Shown here: one piece after another, positions 14,857-23,360 of the stretch | Layout of the letters: each line of letters opens with the position of its first letter | How positions within the stretch are numbered: the stretch's first letter is position 1 | DNA from: CAZKXX01 sp964556705 | Lineage (GTDB): Bacteria > Acidobacteriota > Terriglobia > UBA7540 | Assembly: GCA_964556705.1 (NCBI GenBank) | Contig: CAZKXX010000031.1 | Location: 1-36,171, forward strand | Reading direction: 5' to 3' | Length of the DNA: 36,171 bases | Made by a program: the position numbers and the translations under genes | The notes under the pieces: generated by a model | The model's database searches: none | Told to the model about the DNA's origin: nothing | Seen by the model: the letters and a program-made list of their open reading frames with translations, nothing else

Positions 14857-15645
14857 TCAGCGCTTGGCCAGGCGCTCGGCACAATGCGCCAGGACGTAGG
14901 TCCTCACCTGTTCGGGCATGTGCCGGTCGAGGCAGACTTCGCGCAGGTCGTTGACGGCCATATCGGGCAGGAAGGCCAGCACGCGCGGCAGGGGCGTGGC
15001 CGGGTGGCGAATGAGCGCCAGCCGGAGGTGGTACCGCAGCGACCACTTCGGGTGCGCGGCCACCGACTCCACCACCAACGGCGTCAGGTCTTTGCGCGCC
15101 AGGACGCGGACCAGGTGGGCTTCGGAAAGAAACGGGTTGTTGAGCGCCGCTTCAATCAGGTCGCGGTCGGCGGCGAGCAGGAGTTCCGCGGCCACGCGGC
15201 CGGAGCTGCGCCGAGCCAGGGTGATGCGTTCCCCGCGCGGAACTTTTTCCAGCTTTTTGAGAATCGTCTCCTCGGCCGCCATTTTGACGTCGGTGGGCAC
15301 GGCGGGCGTCTGGGAGACGCGCACCAGGTCGAAGAGGTAGAGGAACTTCATCAGGGGCAGGGAGACCAGTCGGGGGGTACGCGGATGGCGAACCAGCGCC
15401 AGTTTAACCGTATAATGCCGGGCGGCTTGCGGGTGCGCGGCGATCTCCCGCACCACTTCGCCGGGAAGGTCTTTGCGTTCCAGCAGCCGCAGCAGGTCGT
15501 GCTCGCTGAGATGGGGATTGCGCGCCAGCCCCAGGAGCACCTCCTTGGCCGTCTCGCCGAAAAATGGTTCGAGCAGGTGGCGGTGCGCCGAGGTGGCCCG
15601 TTCGATGCGTTCGGCCAGGCGCTCGCGCGCTTCCGAGGGGTTCAT
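14857..15645 (-). CDS. Duplicated helical-repeat protein of unknown function
   Basis: I do not recognise this 262-residue protein. It has no signal peptide or membrane segment and looks soluble and alpha-helical. Two stretches are clearly duplicated: residues about 38-103 (L-A-R-N-P-H-L-S-E-H-D-L-L-R, then L-A-L-V-R-H-P-R-T-P) and about 165-230 (A-L-N-N-P-F-L-S-E-A-H-L-V-R, then L-A-L-I-R-H-P-A-T-P). Each contains A-A-H-P and R-H-P turns like those of HEAT or leucine-rich-variant repeats, which often serve as binding scaffolds. The middle (104-164) is a charged linker. No Shine-Dalgarno sequence precedes the ATG. It stands alone between two long intergenic regions. Confidence 0.72.
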   Translation of the reverse strand: MNPSEARERLAERIERATSAHRHLLEPFFGETAKEVLLGLARNPHLSEHDLLRLLERKDLPGEVVREIAAHPQAARHYTVKLALVRHPRTPRLVSLPLMKFLYLFDLVRVSQTPAVPTDVKMAAEETILKKLEKVPRGERITLARRSSGRVAAELLLAADRDLIEAALNNPFLSEAHLVRVLARKDLTPLVVESVAAHPKWSLRYHLRLALIRHPATPLPRVLAFLPDMAVNDLREVCLDRHMPEQVRTYVLAHCAERLAKR

Positions 15646-16079
15646 CGGGACTTGATTCTAGTCAGGCTCGCGGACCGCTGCAACCTGTCAGGGGCGCGCC
15701 GGAGTGTATCGCGGAGGCGTTAATCAGTCGCTTAACGCTGTGGGGCGAGGACGCGGCGAAGCAGAATCGCCGTACGTCCCGCGGATGACCTTGCGCAGTT
15801 TGAGGGCGGTGGCCCTGTCACTCAATTCGACAACCCCCTAGACGCGACGGGTGCGAGATGCATCCAAGGAAAAGGCGGCCCCGGCGGTGCTTGGCGAGAG
15901 ATTTTGCTTGAAAAGTGCCGCGAGTCCTGATATTTGGAGTGCGGCATCGAGAAGGATGAGGGCAAGACCCGCGGGCGGTGGTTGTTGACCGGGGGACCCG
16001 CCTGACTCTCGGGCGCGGGCCGCAGGAACGCCCCAAACTCTGTGGTTCTCACAGCCTAGGACTTAGAGGTAGCCGCTCA
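15646..16079. other. Intergenic region upstream of the TPR gene
   Basis: No gene is supported here. A palindrome GCGTTAA (15717-15723) / TTAACGC (15732-15738) with an 8-base loop lies about 70 bases upstream of the divergent helical-repeat gene. A weak promoter-like pair is listed separately at 15908-15936. The rest shows nothing I recognise. Confidence 0.4.
15908..15936 (+). promoter_or_regulatory. Weak promoter candidate for the TPR gene
   Basis: TTGAAA (15908-15913) and TATTTG (15931-15936) are 17 bases apart. The -35 is good and the -10 poor. The 5' leader would be about 137 bases. Confidence 0.25.
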
Positions 16080-17378
16080 ATGATGAAGAATCGTCTGTTG
16101 ATGACCTTAACCCTGCTGGCCGGCCTGGCGCTGGCTCTGGCCGCGCCGGCGCCGTGCGCCGCTCAAGCCGCCGAAGAGAAAAAGCCGAGCTGGAAGAGCC
16201 ATGAGGAGTATCAGGCTTTCCAGGCCATGGCCACGGAGGGCGACGCGAAGAAGAAAGTCGCGCTGGCCGACGCGTTCCTTCAGAAGTTTACCGACTCCGA
16301 CTTCCGCGACCTCGCGCACCTGCAGAAGATGAGCGCCTTCGCGCAACTCGGAGACACGCCGAACGCGATCCAGGCGGCGCGCGCCGCGCTGGAATTGAGT
16401 CCCAACAACCCCGACGCGCTGTTTTATGTCAGTTGGACCTTCCCGTTCATTTTCAAGGCTGACGACCCTCAGGCCGAGTCGCAACTGGCGCGGGCCGAGA
16501 CGGAAGCGAAACGGGGTCTCGAAGCGCTCCAGCAGCAGCAGAAGCCGGCGGAAGTCTCCGACGAGCAGTTCGCGCAATACGTCAAGCCGCGCCGGGCGGC
16601 TTTCAACGGCACGCTGGGCTTTGTGGCGCTCCAGCGCAAGGACTACCCGCGGGCGATCACTTACCTGCGGGCCTCGGCCGAGGATAATCCGACCGACGTG
16701 TTCACGTTCTACCGCCTCGGTCTCTCCCATCTCTATGCCTCTCCCCCGGACTACAGCCACGCCGTGTGGAACATGGCGCGCTCGGTCGCACTGGCGCGGG
16801 CGTCCAATAACCCCGCCGGTGCGGAAATCGACAAGTTTCTCCGCGGCGTGTACGTGTGCAAGCTGGGCAGCGACGAAGACCTGAAGCAGGTCATCAGCCA
16901 GGCGGCGGCGTCTCCGCGGCCGCCGGAAGGCTTCCGGGCCGAGCCGGTGCCGGTTCCGGAGAAAACCGGGATCGATTACATTGACTTCTTCAACGAAGTG
17001 TCCGTCCAGTTGGGCCTGGGCGGAGAGTGCGCCCAGAAAATCTGGAAGGACTTGAAGGGTCAGCCGTTCGGCGCGGGGGGATTTGTGGAAGCGACGGAGA
17101 AGACGGAGGGCGGTTTTCTGGTGAAGATCGACCTGATGGAGGGAACCCGGGAAGAAGACGGGGTCTACCAGATTGAGCTGATAACCGCTCAGGCGAAGGC
17201 TCGGAACCTCACCAAAGGAGACGGCGTCCGCTTTACCGGGACGATCGGCCAGTACGAGACGAAGCCAAACGTGATTCTGAGGCTTTCACCGGCGGAGATC
17301 AATGCCGAGGACTTGCCGGATGCGCCGCGCACGCAGGCCAAGCCGGCGGCGCCGAGGCGGACCACGCCGCGAAGATAA
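16080..17378 (+). CDS. Exported TPR-repeat protein
   Basis: The protein is about 432 residues long from the ATG at 16080, with AGAGGT about ten bases upstream and a second ATG directly after. A signal peptide is obvious (M-M-K-N-R-L-L-M-T-L... cut near C-A-A-Q-A). Tetratricopeptide-like helices follow at about residues 50-270, for example A-I-Q-A-A-R-A-A-L-E-L-S-P-N-N-P-D-A-L and R-A-I-T-Y-L-R-A-S-A-E-D-N-P. The C-terminal 130 residues are a separate beta-rich part (F-L-V-K-I-D-L-M-E-G, V-R-F-T-G-T-I-G-Q-Y) with a basic, proline-rich tail. It probably serves as a periplasmic scaffold; partners are unknown. A strong terminator follows. Confidence 0.82.
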   Translation: MMKNRLLMTLTLLAGLALALAAPAPCAAQAAEEKKPSWKSHEEYQAFQAMATEGDAKKKVALADAFLQKFTDSDFRDLAHLQKMSAFAQLGDTPNAIQAARAALELSPNNPDALFYVSWTFPFIFKADDPQAESQLARAETEAKRGLEALQQQQKPAEVSDEQFAQYVKPRRAAFNGTLGFVALQRKDYPRAITYLRASAEDNPTDVFTFYRLGLSHLYASPPDYSHAVWNMARSVALARASNNPAGAEIDKFLRGVYVCKLGSDEDLKQVISQAAASPRPPEGFRAEPVPVPEKTGIDYIDFFNEVSVQLGLGGECAQKIWKDLKGQPFGAGGFVEATEKTEGGFLVKIDLMEGTREEDGVYQIELITAQAKARNLTKGDGVRFTGTIGQYETKPNVILRLSPAEINAEDLPDAPRTQAKPAAPRRTTPRR

Positions 17379-17411
17379 GCTGTTTCAAATCAATTAGTTA
17401 GGTTAGATCGG

Positions 17412-17454
17412 GGCCGGCCCTTGGGAATCACCCGCGGCGCCGGCCGGTTTTTTT
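17412..17454 (+). terminator. Rho-independent terminator of the TPR gene
   Basis: GGCCGGC at 17412-17418 can pair with GCCGGCC at 17439-17445, or CCGGCC/GGCCGG in a shifted register. A run of seven T follows at 17448-17454. It overlaps the last codons of the convergent Fis-like gene. Confidence 0.75.
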
Positions 17455-17673
17455 GCGTCGGCGCTTGGGCTGATGGTCGAGCTCGAAGCCGGCGATTTTG
17501 CGGCTCAATGTGTTGCGGTGAATGCCCAGGATCTTCGCCGCCTTGGACTGATTCCCGTTGTGCTTCTCCAGCACTTTGCGGATGAACTTCTTCTCGAATT
17601 CCAGCACGGCGTCCTCGTAACCAATGCCGTGCTCGATCAATTGCGCGATGAGTGCCTCGAGTTGGTCTTTCAC
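17428..17673 (-). CDS. Small Fis-like DNA-binding protein
   Basis: The 81-residue protein starts at a GTG (17673). Residues about 25-62 match the Fis-type helix-turn-helix: E-K-K-F-I-R-K-V-L-E-K-H, then G-N-Q-S-K-A-A-K-I-L-G-I-H-R-N-T-L-S-R-K. This domain is usually the C-terminal end of NtrC-type activators or the DNA-binding half of Fis. Here it stands alone, close in size to Fis (98 residues in E. coli), with a short helical N-terminus that could dimerise. The tail is very basic (K-R-R-R-K-K then G-R-R-R-G), adding DNA affinity. It lies 56 nt downstream of cvpA in the purC cluster. It may be a nucleoid-associated protein or a specific regulator. Confidence 0.8.
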   Translation of the reverse strand: MKDQLEALIAQLIEHGIGYEDAVLEFEKKFIRKVLEKHNGNQSKAAKILGIHRNTLSRKIAGFELDHQPKRRRKKTGRRRG

Positions 17674-17729
17674 GGTCGAACTCCGAATCGAGGAATGAGA
17701 CCGGGCCGCCTGGGGAAACCGCTGCGCTC

Positions 17730-18281
17730 TCAGTTCTTCCCGAGCCTCCGATCGCTTTCGGCGAGAGCCTTGCGAAACTCGTCAAACCCCGCGCGGAAAT
17801 GCGCCTTGAGTTCGGCCGGCATCAGCGCGGCGACGACGCGCGCGCCCGTCAGCACGTACGGCGCGAAAAGCGAGGCCTGCACGGCTTCGGTCTTCATCCC
17901 GAACGCTACCAGCGCCATGAGCAGAATGGAGCTGATGGCGACGCCACGGACCAGGCCGAAGACGCCTCCCAGAAAGCGGTCGAACCACTCGAGGCCCGCG
18001 GTCTTGATCAGCTTCCGCGCCACGAGCGAAATCACCAGGCCGGCAATCAAGGTGGCGAGAAAAAGCGCCAGAAATCCGGCGCCCAAAGCCACTTCGTGGG
18101 ACTTGGCCAGGTCCTCGAACCACGGCGCGGCGCGCCGGTAGCCCAGCGCCGCCACAATCAGCCCCACCACCACCGAGGCCAGCGCAATCAGTTCCCGGAC
18201 GAAACCTTGGATGACGGCCGCCACGACCGACAGCGCCACAATCGCCGCCAGAATCCAATCGAGCCAGTTTGCGAACCCCAT
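17730..18281 (-). CDS. cvpA: CvpA family membrane protein
   Basis: The 183-residue protein has four hydrophobic helices in its first 130 residues (starting N-W-L-D-W-I-L-A-A-I). It carries the family's G-F-V-R-E-L-I-A-L segment after helix 1 and the F-D-R-F-L-G-G-V-F-G-L-V-R-G motif before the last helix. CvpA proteins sit in the inner membrane. They were named for colicin V production and have since been tied to envelope stress tolerance; the molecular role is unclear. The link to purine genes is old (cvpA-purF in E. coli) and is echoed here, since it starts 14 nt after the purC stop. Confidence 0.87.
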   Translation of the reverse strand: MGFANWLDWILAAIVALSVVAAVIQGFVRELIALASVVVGLIVAALGYRRAAPWFEDLAKSHEVALGAGFLALFLATLIAGLVISLVARKLIKTAGLEWFDRFLGGVFGLVRGVAISSILLMALVAFGMKTEAVQASLFAPYVLTGARVVAALMPAELKAHFRAGFDEFRKALAESDRRLGKN

Positions 18282-18295
18282 GGGCTCGGTCCGCT

Positions 18296-19201
18296 TCAGG
18301 AAAGCGGCTTGCCGGTCAGCAGGCGGTAAGCCTCACGGTACTTCTCGCTTGTTTTCTCCACCACCTCGGGGGGCAAGGGGGGCGGCGGAGGCTGTTTGTT
18401 CCAGTGGATCGTTTCCAGGTAGTCGCGCACAAACTGTTTGTCGAACGAGGGCTGCGCGCGCCCGGGCGCGTATCCGGCCGCGGGCCAGAAGCGCGACGAG
18501 TCGGGTGTCAGCACCTCGTCAATCAGAATGATCTCGTCGCCGCGCAAACCCCATTCGAACTTCGTATCGGCGATCAGAATGCCCCGCGTGGCGGCGTACT
18601 CGCGCGCGCGCGAATAAAGCTCCAAGGTCAGGACGCGCAGCCGCTCGGCGTGATTCTTGCCCACGCGCTCGACGGTCTCTTCCCACGTAATGTTCTCGTC
18701 GTGGCCTGTCTGCGCTTTCGTCGCCGGCGTGAAAATCGGCTCGTCGAGCCGCGACGATTCTTTCAGGCCCGCGGGGAGCTTGATCCCGCACACCGCGCCC
18801 GTCTTCTGGTAGTCCTTCCACCCTGAGCCCGCCAGAAATCCTCGCGCCACGCACTCGATCGGAAAAGGTCGGGCCTTCGCCACCAGCATCGAGCGTCCTT
18901 CGAGCTGTTCGGCGAAGGGGGCGAGTTCCGGCGGATATTCGCCGACCTTCGCGGTGAGGAAATGGTGGGGCACGTCGCGGAAGTGTTCGAACCAGAACAC
19001 CGAGAGCTGCGTCAGCACGCGGCCCTTGTCCGGAATGCCCTCGTTCATGACCACATCGAAAGCGGAGAGGCGATCGGTGGCGACGACGAGCAGGCGGTCT
19101 CCCGCGACCTCATAAACGTCGCGGACTTTTCCCCGCGAAAACAGCTTGACGCCGGGAAGGGTGGATTCTCGGAGAACGGTACGTTTGGCCAGTTGAGTCA
19201 C
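18296..19201 (-). CDS. purC: Phosphoribosylaminoimidazole-succinocarboxamide synthase
   Basis: The 301-residue protein is SAICAR synthetase, which joins CAIR and aspartate with ATP in de novo purine synthesis. Diagnostic segments are F-S-R-G-K-V-R-D-V-Y-E-V, D-R-L-S-A-F-D-V-V-M, the E-C-V-A-R-G-F-L-A-G-S-G-W loop, D-T-K-F-E-W-G and I-D-E-V-L-T-P-D-S-S-R-F. The length fits the long form (about 300 residues, as in yeast) and not the roughly 237-residue E. coli type. The GTG at 19201 is the start, since the conserved domain begins within 15 residues. No Shine-Dalgarno sequence is present, and the predicted promoter puts the transcript start only about 13 bases upstream. First gene of purC-cvpA-Fis-like. 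Confidence 0.96.
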   Translation of the reverse strand: MTQLAKRTVLRESTLPGVKLFSRGKVRDVYEVAGDRLLVVATDRLSAFDVVMNEGIPDKGRVLTQLSVFWFEHFRDVPHHFLTAKVGEYPPELAPFAEQLEGRSMLVAKARPFPIECVARGFLAGSGWKDYQKTGAVCGIKLPAGLKESSRLDEPIFTPATKAQTGHDENITWEETVERVGKNHAERLRVLTLELYSRAREYAATRGILIADTKFEWGLRGDEIILIDEVLTPDSSRFWPAAGYAPGRAQPSFDKQFVRDYLETIHWNKQPPPPPLPPEVVEKTSEKYREAYRLLTGKPLS

Positions 19202-19221
19202 GGCGATTCAGGGCAAGCGAC

Positions 19222-19249
19222 ATTCTAAGACAACGAATGGGCTTGTCAA
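19222..19249 (-). promoter_or_regulatory. Near-consensus sigma70 promoter for purC
   Basis: On the minus strand a perfect TTGACA (19249-19244) is followed after 16 bases by TAGAAT (19227-19222), five of six matches. Transcription would start near 19214, leaving only a dozen or so untranslated bases before the GTG of purC. No PurR-like box is recognised. Confidence 0.65.
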
Positions 19250-19325
19250 CGGGAAAGATGAAGGACGAAAGGCGGGTGACAGAAATTGTCGCCGCGAAAA
19301 AAGTTCACCAGAAAATTAACGCGGT

Positions 19326-22300
19326 TCACGCGGGGACGGGCTCGAGTTCTGCCGCGCGCTCCGCGGCGTCGAAGCGCACCGAAACGAGTTTCGAGACGCC
19401 GGGCTCTTCCATCGTCACGCCGTACATGACGCGCGCGATCTCCATCGTCCGCTTGTTGTGCGTGATGAGGATGAACTGCGTGTGCCGGCTCATGTGGCGG
19501 ACCATGCTCGTGAAGCGGTCGATGTTCGATTCGTCGAGCGGCGCGTCCACCTCGTCGAGGATGCAGAACGGGCTTGGCGTGTAGCGGAAAAGCGCGATGA
19601 GCATGGCGAGAGCCGCCAGCGCCTTCTCGCCGCCGGAAAGCAGCAACACGTTTTGGAGGCGCTTGCCGGGCGGCTGCGCGACGATGTCGATGCCGCTGTC
19701 GGCGTCCGAGTCGTCGCTCAGGCGCATCTCGCCCTGGCCGCCGCCGAACAAAGTCCGGAACGATTCAGCGAAGTATTCGTTGATCGTCTTGAACGCTTCA
19801 AGAAACTGCCGGCGCGAGACTTCGTTGATTTCGCGGATGGCCTGCGTCGTGTCCGCGATTGAGGCGAGCAGGTCCTGCCGCTGCGTTTCGAGGAACTGGA
19901 AGCGCTGCTCTTCTTCCTGAAGCTCTTCGAGCGCCATCATGTTGACGGGCCCGAGGTTCTCGATGCGCGTCTTCAGTTCCCGAACTTCGTTCTCCGCGGT
20001 GGCAAGCGCTTCGCCGGTCAGCCGCTGTTCGGCGGCCAGCTCGGCCAGGAGCTCGGCAGGCTCGGCGCTCAAGTCCTCGCGGCACTGCGCGGCATGGTGT
20101 TCGAGGTCGGACTCGGCGCGCGCCTGAGCCACTTCCGTCTCCGAGCGGCGCTCGCGGCGCCGGTCGAGTTCGGCCCGGGCTTGGGCGATGAGCGGGTTGA
20201 GTTCTTCGCGCCGCGTACGGACTGTGCGCGCCTCTTCTTCCAGCGCGGCCAGCCGCTCGCGGGCCGCTTGCTGCTCGGCCTGCAACTCCGCCTCGCGCGC
20301 CTGCAAGCGCTTGGCTTCCTCGCCAAGCTGGAGCCGCTCGGCGGCCCAGGCGGTGTCCTGTTCCTCGAGCTTTGCGCGGCGTCCTGTGAGGTCGGCGCGC
20401 TGCGCCTCCAGCCGCGCAAACTCGGCTTCGGCGGCGTGGTGGCGCTCTTCGAGCGCGGTGGCGCGGGCGCGCGCTTCGGAAAGTTCTTCGCCGGCGCGGT
20501 CGAGCTGCTGCCGCATTTCGCGCGCCGCCTCCTGGAGCCGGGCCGCGCGTTCTTCGCGCGCCGCGCGCTCCACCGCCGCCGTTTCGATTTCGGCCCTCAA
20601 AGCGCTCCGCCGTTCCTCGACCGAGCGCCGTTCGGCTTCCAGCGCCGCCCACTCGTTCCGCAACATCTCCAGGCGCTCGCGGACGCGGTCGAACGTTTCG
20701 CGCGCCTGGCGCAATTTTTCGCCGGCGACGACGGCTTTCTTTTCAGCCTCGACGCGCACCGCGTTCAGTTCGCGCAGTTCGGCGTCAAGCCGGGTGGCGC
20801 GCGATTCTGCCTCGCTCAATTCGCCTTCCGCTTTTCGCAGAGAAGATTGCAGGTCTTCGGTGCGGCGTTCGAGTTCGCGGAAGTCGCGCCGCAGGGCCAG
20901 CGGCCCGGCGCTCGAGCCCTTGCCGCCCGACACCAGCCGGTCGTGGTAATGGTCGCCCGCCGTCGTGAGGAAGTGGCAGTCGGGGTATTCGCACGCCAGC
21001 CGTTCGGCGGCCTCCGCGCTTTCCACGACGTAGGCGCCGGCGAGCGAGGGCAGGGGCAAGTCGCCGTTCAGGCCGAGCCGCGTTTCGAATTTCACCAGGT
21101 CGCGCAGCGGCGCGATGACACCGGACTTGCCCGCCGGCACGCCGTTCGCGTGGCCGACGGTGTGGCGTCGCGAGGGAACGCGCTTGACGAAGAAAGTCGA
21201 GCGGCCTGTCCCTTCGCTCTTCAGCAGCGCGATGCCCGAGCGCGCCTCCTCGTGCCGTTCGACGACGACGCAATCGAGTTCATCGTGCAGAAACTCCTCG
21301 ACCACTTCCTCGTACCCGGGCGCGACTTCCAGAAAGTCGGCCAGAACGCCCAGCGGCTGAAACGAATGGCCGTTGCCGGAGCTGCCGGCGAGCAGCCGCC
21401 GCACCGCGTCCGTCGAGTAGGCGTGACGAGCGAGCGTCTCTTCCAAAGCCTGCCGGCGCGCGGAGGCGGCGGAGAATTCCTCCCGCAGCGATTCCAGGCG
21501 CGCGCGGAGTTCGCCCGCTCGCTCGCGCGCCTGTTCGAGCGCCGAGCCGGTTTCCGACGCGGCGCGCAGCAAACCGGCCAGACTGGTTTCGCCGCGCGCG
21601 TTCTCGGAAGTCAGGCCGTCGAGTTCGGCGGAAAGCCTGGAGTGCTCCTGCTCGGCCGCCGAGCGCTCGGAAGCGAGCCGCGCGGCCTGGCGCTCCAGCG
21701 CCAGCGCCGTCTCTTCCGCCTGCACGAGCTGGTTGCGCAGTTCGGCGGCGCGGCTCACTGCGTCGAGCACGGATTGGCGCGTCTCCTCACCTTCCTTCTC
21801 GAGCTCCATCAGTCGCACCGCGAGTTCTTCCTGGCGGGCGAGCAGTTCGCGCGCCGCCTGCTGCGCCGCGTCCCAATCGAGACGAATCTGCTCGCGGACG
21901 CGCCCGCGTTCCGCGGCTTCATTGTCGAGCCCCGCCAGTTGCGCGGCGAGCAGTGCGATTTCTTCCCGCGCTTCGACGCCGCGCGCTTCGAGCGTCGCCA
22001 GGTTCTGCCGCGTCTGCTCGATGCGCGACTGCACCCGTTCGCGTTCGAGTTCGCCCTGTGCCAGCGCTTCGCGGCTCGCGGTCAGCGAAGTCTCGAGTTC
22101 ATCGTGCCGCTGCTCGATGGCGCGGTGCTCGCTCTCGAGCTGCTCCAGTTTCGAGGCGGTTTCGGCCACGGCAGCCTGCGCCGCGGCGAGTTCGGCGCGA
22201 ATCCGCGCCGCGTCCTCTTCCATCGCCGCCAGGCGCGAAGTGAGGACCACTTTCAGCTTGCCGCGCAATTCGTCGTGCAGTTCGCGATAGCGGCGCGCCT

Positions 22301-23051
22301 TCGAAGCCTGCCGCTTCAGCGAATTCACGCGCTTGGTCACTTCTTCCAGGATGTCCGTGATGCGCGCCAGGTTCTGGCGCGACGATTCCAGCTTGGCCTC
22401 GGCCAGCCGCTTGCGTGTCTTGAATTTGGAAACACCCGCGGCTTCTTCGATGATGGCGCGCCGGTCGGAGGGCTTTGAGCTCAGAATCTGCCCGATGCGC
22501 CCCTGTTCGATGATGGCGTAAGACTCGGGGCCGAGTCCCGTGCCCATGAAGAGGTCCTGAATATCGCGCAGGCGGCAGAGTTCGCCGTTGATGAGGTATT
22601 CGCTTTCGCCGGAGCGGAAGAGCCGCCGCGTGACGGTGATTTCTCCGGCGCGATGACGCAGCCCCGCGGGGCGCTCGTCGCCGTTCGAGCCGGCGCCGTT
22701 GCCCCCCGCCGCGTCCGCAGGGAATTCGAGGGCGGCGTCGGGCGACCCCGTCGTTTCCACCGCGTCGCCGTCCGCCATCAGCGATTCGGGGTCAATCAGC
22801 GTCAGGCTCACTTCCGCCATGCTGGTGGCGGGGCGGGCGCTGGTGCCGTTGAAAATCACGTCCGACATGCGCTGGCCGCGCAGCGATTTGGCGCTCTGCT
22901 CTCCCAGCACCCAACTGATGGCGTCCGAGAGGTTGGACTTGCCGCAGCCGTTCGGGCCCACGACGGCCGCGATGCCGTCAGCGAATTCCAGCCGTGTGCG
23001 ATCGGCAAAAGATTTAAAGCCGAGCAGTTCGACCTTCTTCAGCTTGAACAA
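19326..23051 (-). CDS. smc: Chromosome segregation protein SMC
   Basis: The 1241-residue protein has the complete SMC plan. The N-terminal ATPase half contains Walker A G-P-N-G-C-G-K-S at residues 32-39. Two long coiled coils flank a hinge at about 545-705. The C-terminal half contains the signature L-S-G-G-E-K-A-L-A-A-L near 1135 and Walker B with the D-loop (I-L-D-E-V-D-A-P-L-D) near 1160. It condenses and aligns the chromosome with ScpA/ScpB, which are not in the window. The start is TTG at 23051, with GAGGAG seven bases upstream; the family begins exactly there (F-K-L-K-K-V-E-L-L-G-F-K-S-F). Residues about 88-135 form an acidic Gly/Ala-rich insertion in the head, longer than in B. subtilis SMC. 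Confidence 0.97.
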   Translation of the reverse strand: MFKLKKVELLGFKSFADRTRLEFADGIAAVVGPNGCGKSNLSDAISWVLGEQSAKSLRGQRMSDVIFNGTSARPATSMAEVSLTLIDPESLMADGDAVETTGSPDAALEFPADAAGGNGAGSNGDERPAGLRHRAGEITVTRRLFRSGESEYLINGELCRLRDIQDLFMGTGLGPESYAIIEQGRIGQILSSKPSDRRAIIEEAAGVSKFKTRKRLAEAKLESSRQNLARITDILEEVTKRVNSLKRQASKARRYRELHDELRGKLKVVLTSRLAAMEEDAARIRAELAAAQAAVAETASKLEQLESEHRAIEQRHDELETSLTASREALAQGELERERVQSRIEQTRQNLATLEARGVEAREEIALLAAQLAGLDNEAAERGRVREQIRLDWDAAQQAARELLARQEELAVRLMELEKEGEETRQSVLDAVSRAAELRNQLVQAEETALALERQAARLASERSAAEQEHSRLSAELDGLTSENARGETSLAGLLRAASETGSALEQARERAGELRARLESLREEFSAASARRQALEETLARHAYSTDAVRRLLAGSSGNGHSFQPLGVLADFLEVAPGYEEVVEEFLHDELDCVVVERHEEARSGIALLKSEGTGRSTFFVKRVPSRRHTVGHANGVPAGKSGVIAPLRDLVKFETRLGLNGDLPLPSLAGAYVVESAEAAERLACEYPDCHFLTTAGDHYHDRLVSGGKGSSAGPLALRRDFRELERRTEDLQSSLRKAEGELSEAESRATRLDAELRELNAVRVEAEKKAVVAGEKLRQARETFDRVRERLEMLRNEWAALEAERRSVEERRSALRAEIETAAVERAAREERAARLQEAAREMRQQLDRAGEELSEARARATALEERHHAAEAEFARLEAQRADLTGRRAKLEEQDTAWAAERLQLGEEAKRLQAREAELQAEQQAARERLAALEEEARTVRTRREELNPLIAQARAELDRRRERRSETEVAQARAESDLEHHAAQCREDLSAEPAELLAELAAEQRLTGEALATAENEVRELKTRIENLGPVNMMALEELQEEEQRFQFLETQRQDLLASIADTTQAIREINEVSRRQFLEAFKTINEYFAESFRTLFGGGQGEMRLSDDSDADSGIDIVAQPPGKRLQNVLLLSGGEKALAALAMLIALFRYTPSPFCILDEVDAPLDESNIDRFTSMVRHMSRHTQFILITHNKRTMEIARVMYGVTMEEPGVSKLVSVRFDAAERAAELEPVPA

Positions 23052-23360
23052 TGTCGGACTCCTCCCGAGTCGGGCCAGTGCCGCAGAACCGATTGCAGCC
23101 GATTTTCCGACACCAAACCTCTGACCGGCCTCTCGACGGCGCGCGGCGCGGCGACCGGGGACTTTTCCGGTTGGCAGTTCCGCTGCTGCGGAACTCGATG
23201 TCGCCGTTCGCGCCCCGACCTTTCCAGCCCGGTCATCCGATCTGGCGCACTAGGTAAGACAAAACGCGAGGATCCCCGTACTTCGCGAGAAACGTAGCAC
23301 GGAATGTCCGGGCTGTAAAGGGGGAAACCACAAGATTTCGTGCCTGTGGAAAATTTTACG
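23052..23360. other. Intergenic region between NDH-2 and smc
   Basis: No gene is supported. The smc Shine-Dalgarno sequence lies at its left end. A perfect hairpin AGTTCCGC (23176-23183) / GCGGAACT (23188-23195) with a TGCT loop stands in the middle. No clear promoter is seen. Confidence 0.4.

Noticed and set aside
20094..22478. Open frame of 794 codons on the plus strand opposite smc
   Set aside because: It is an antisense shadow of smc produced by high GC third positions. Its translation has repetitive Arg/Ala/Phe composition and no domain.
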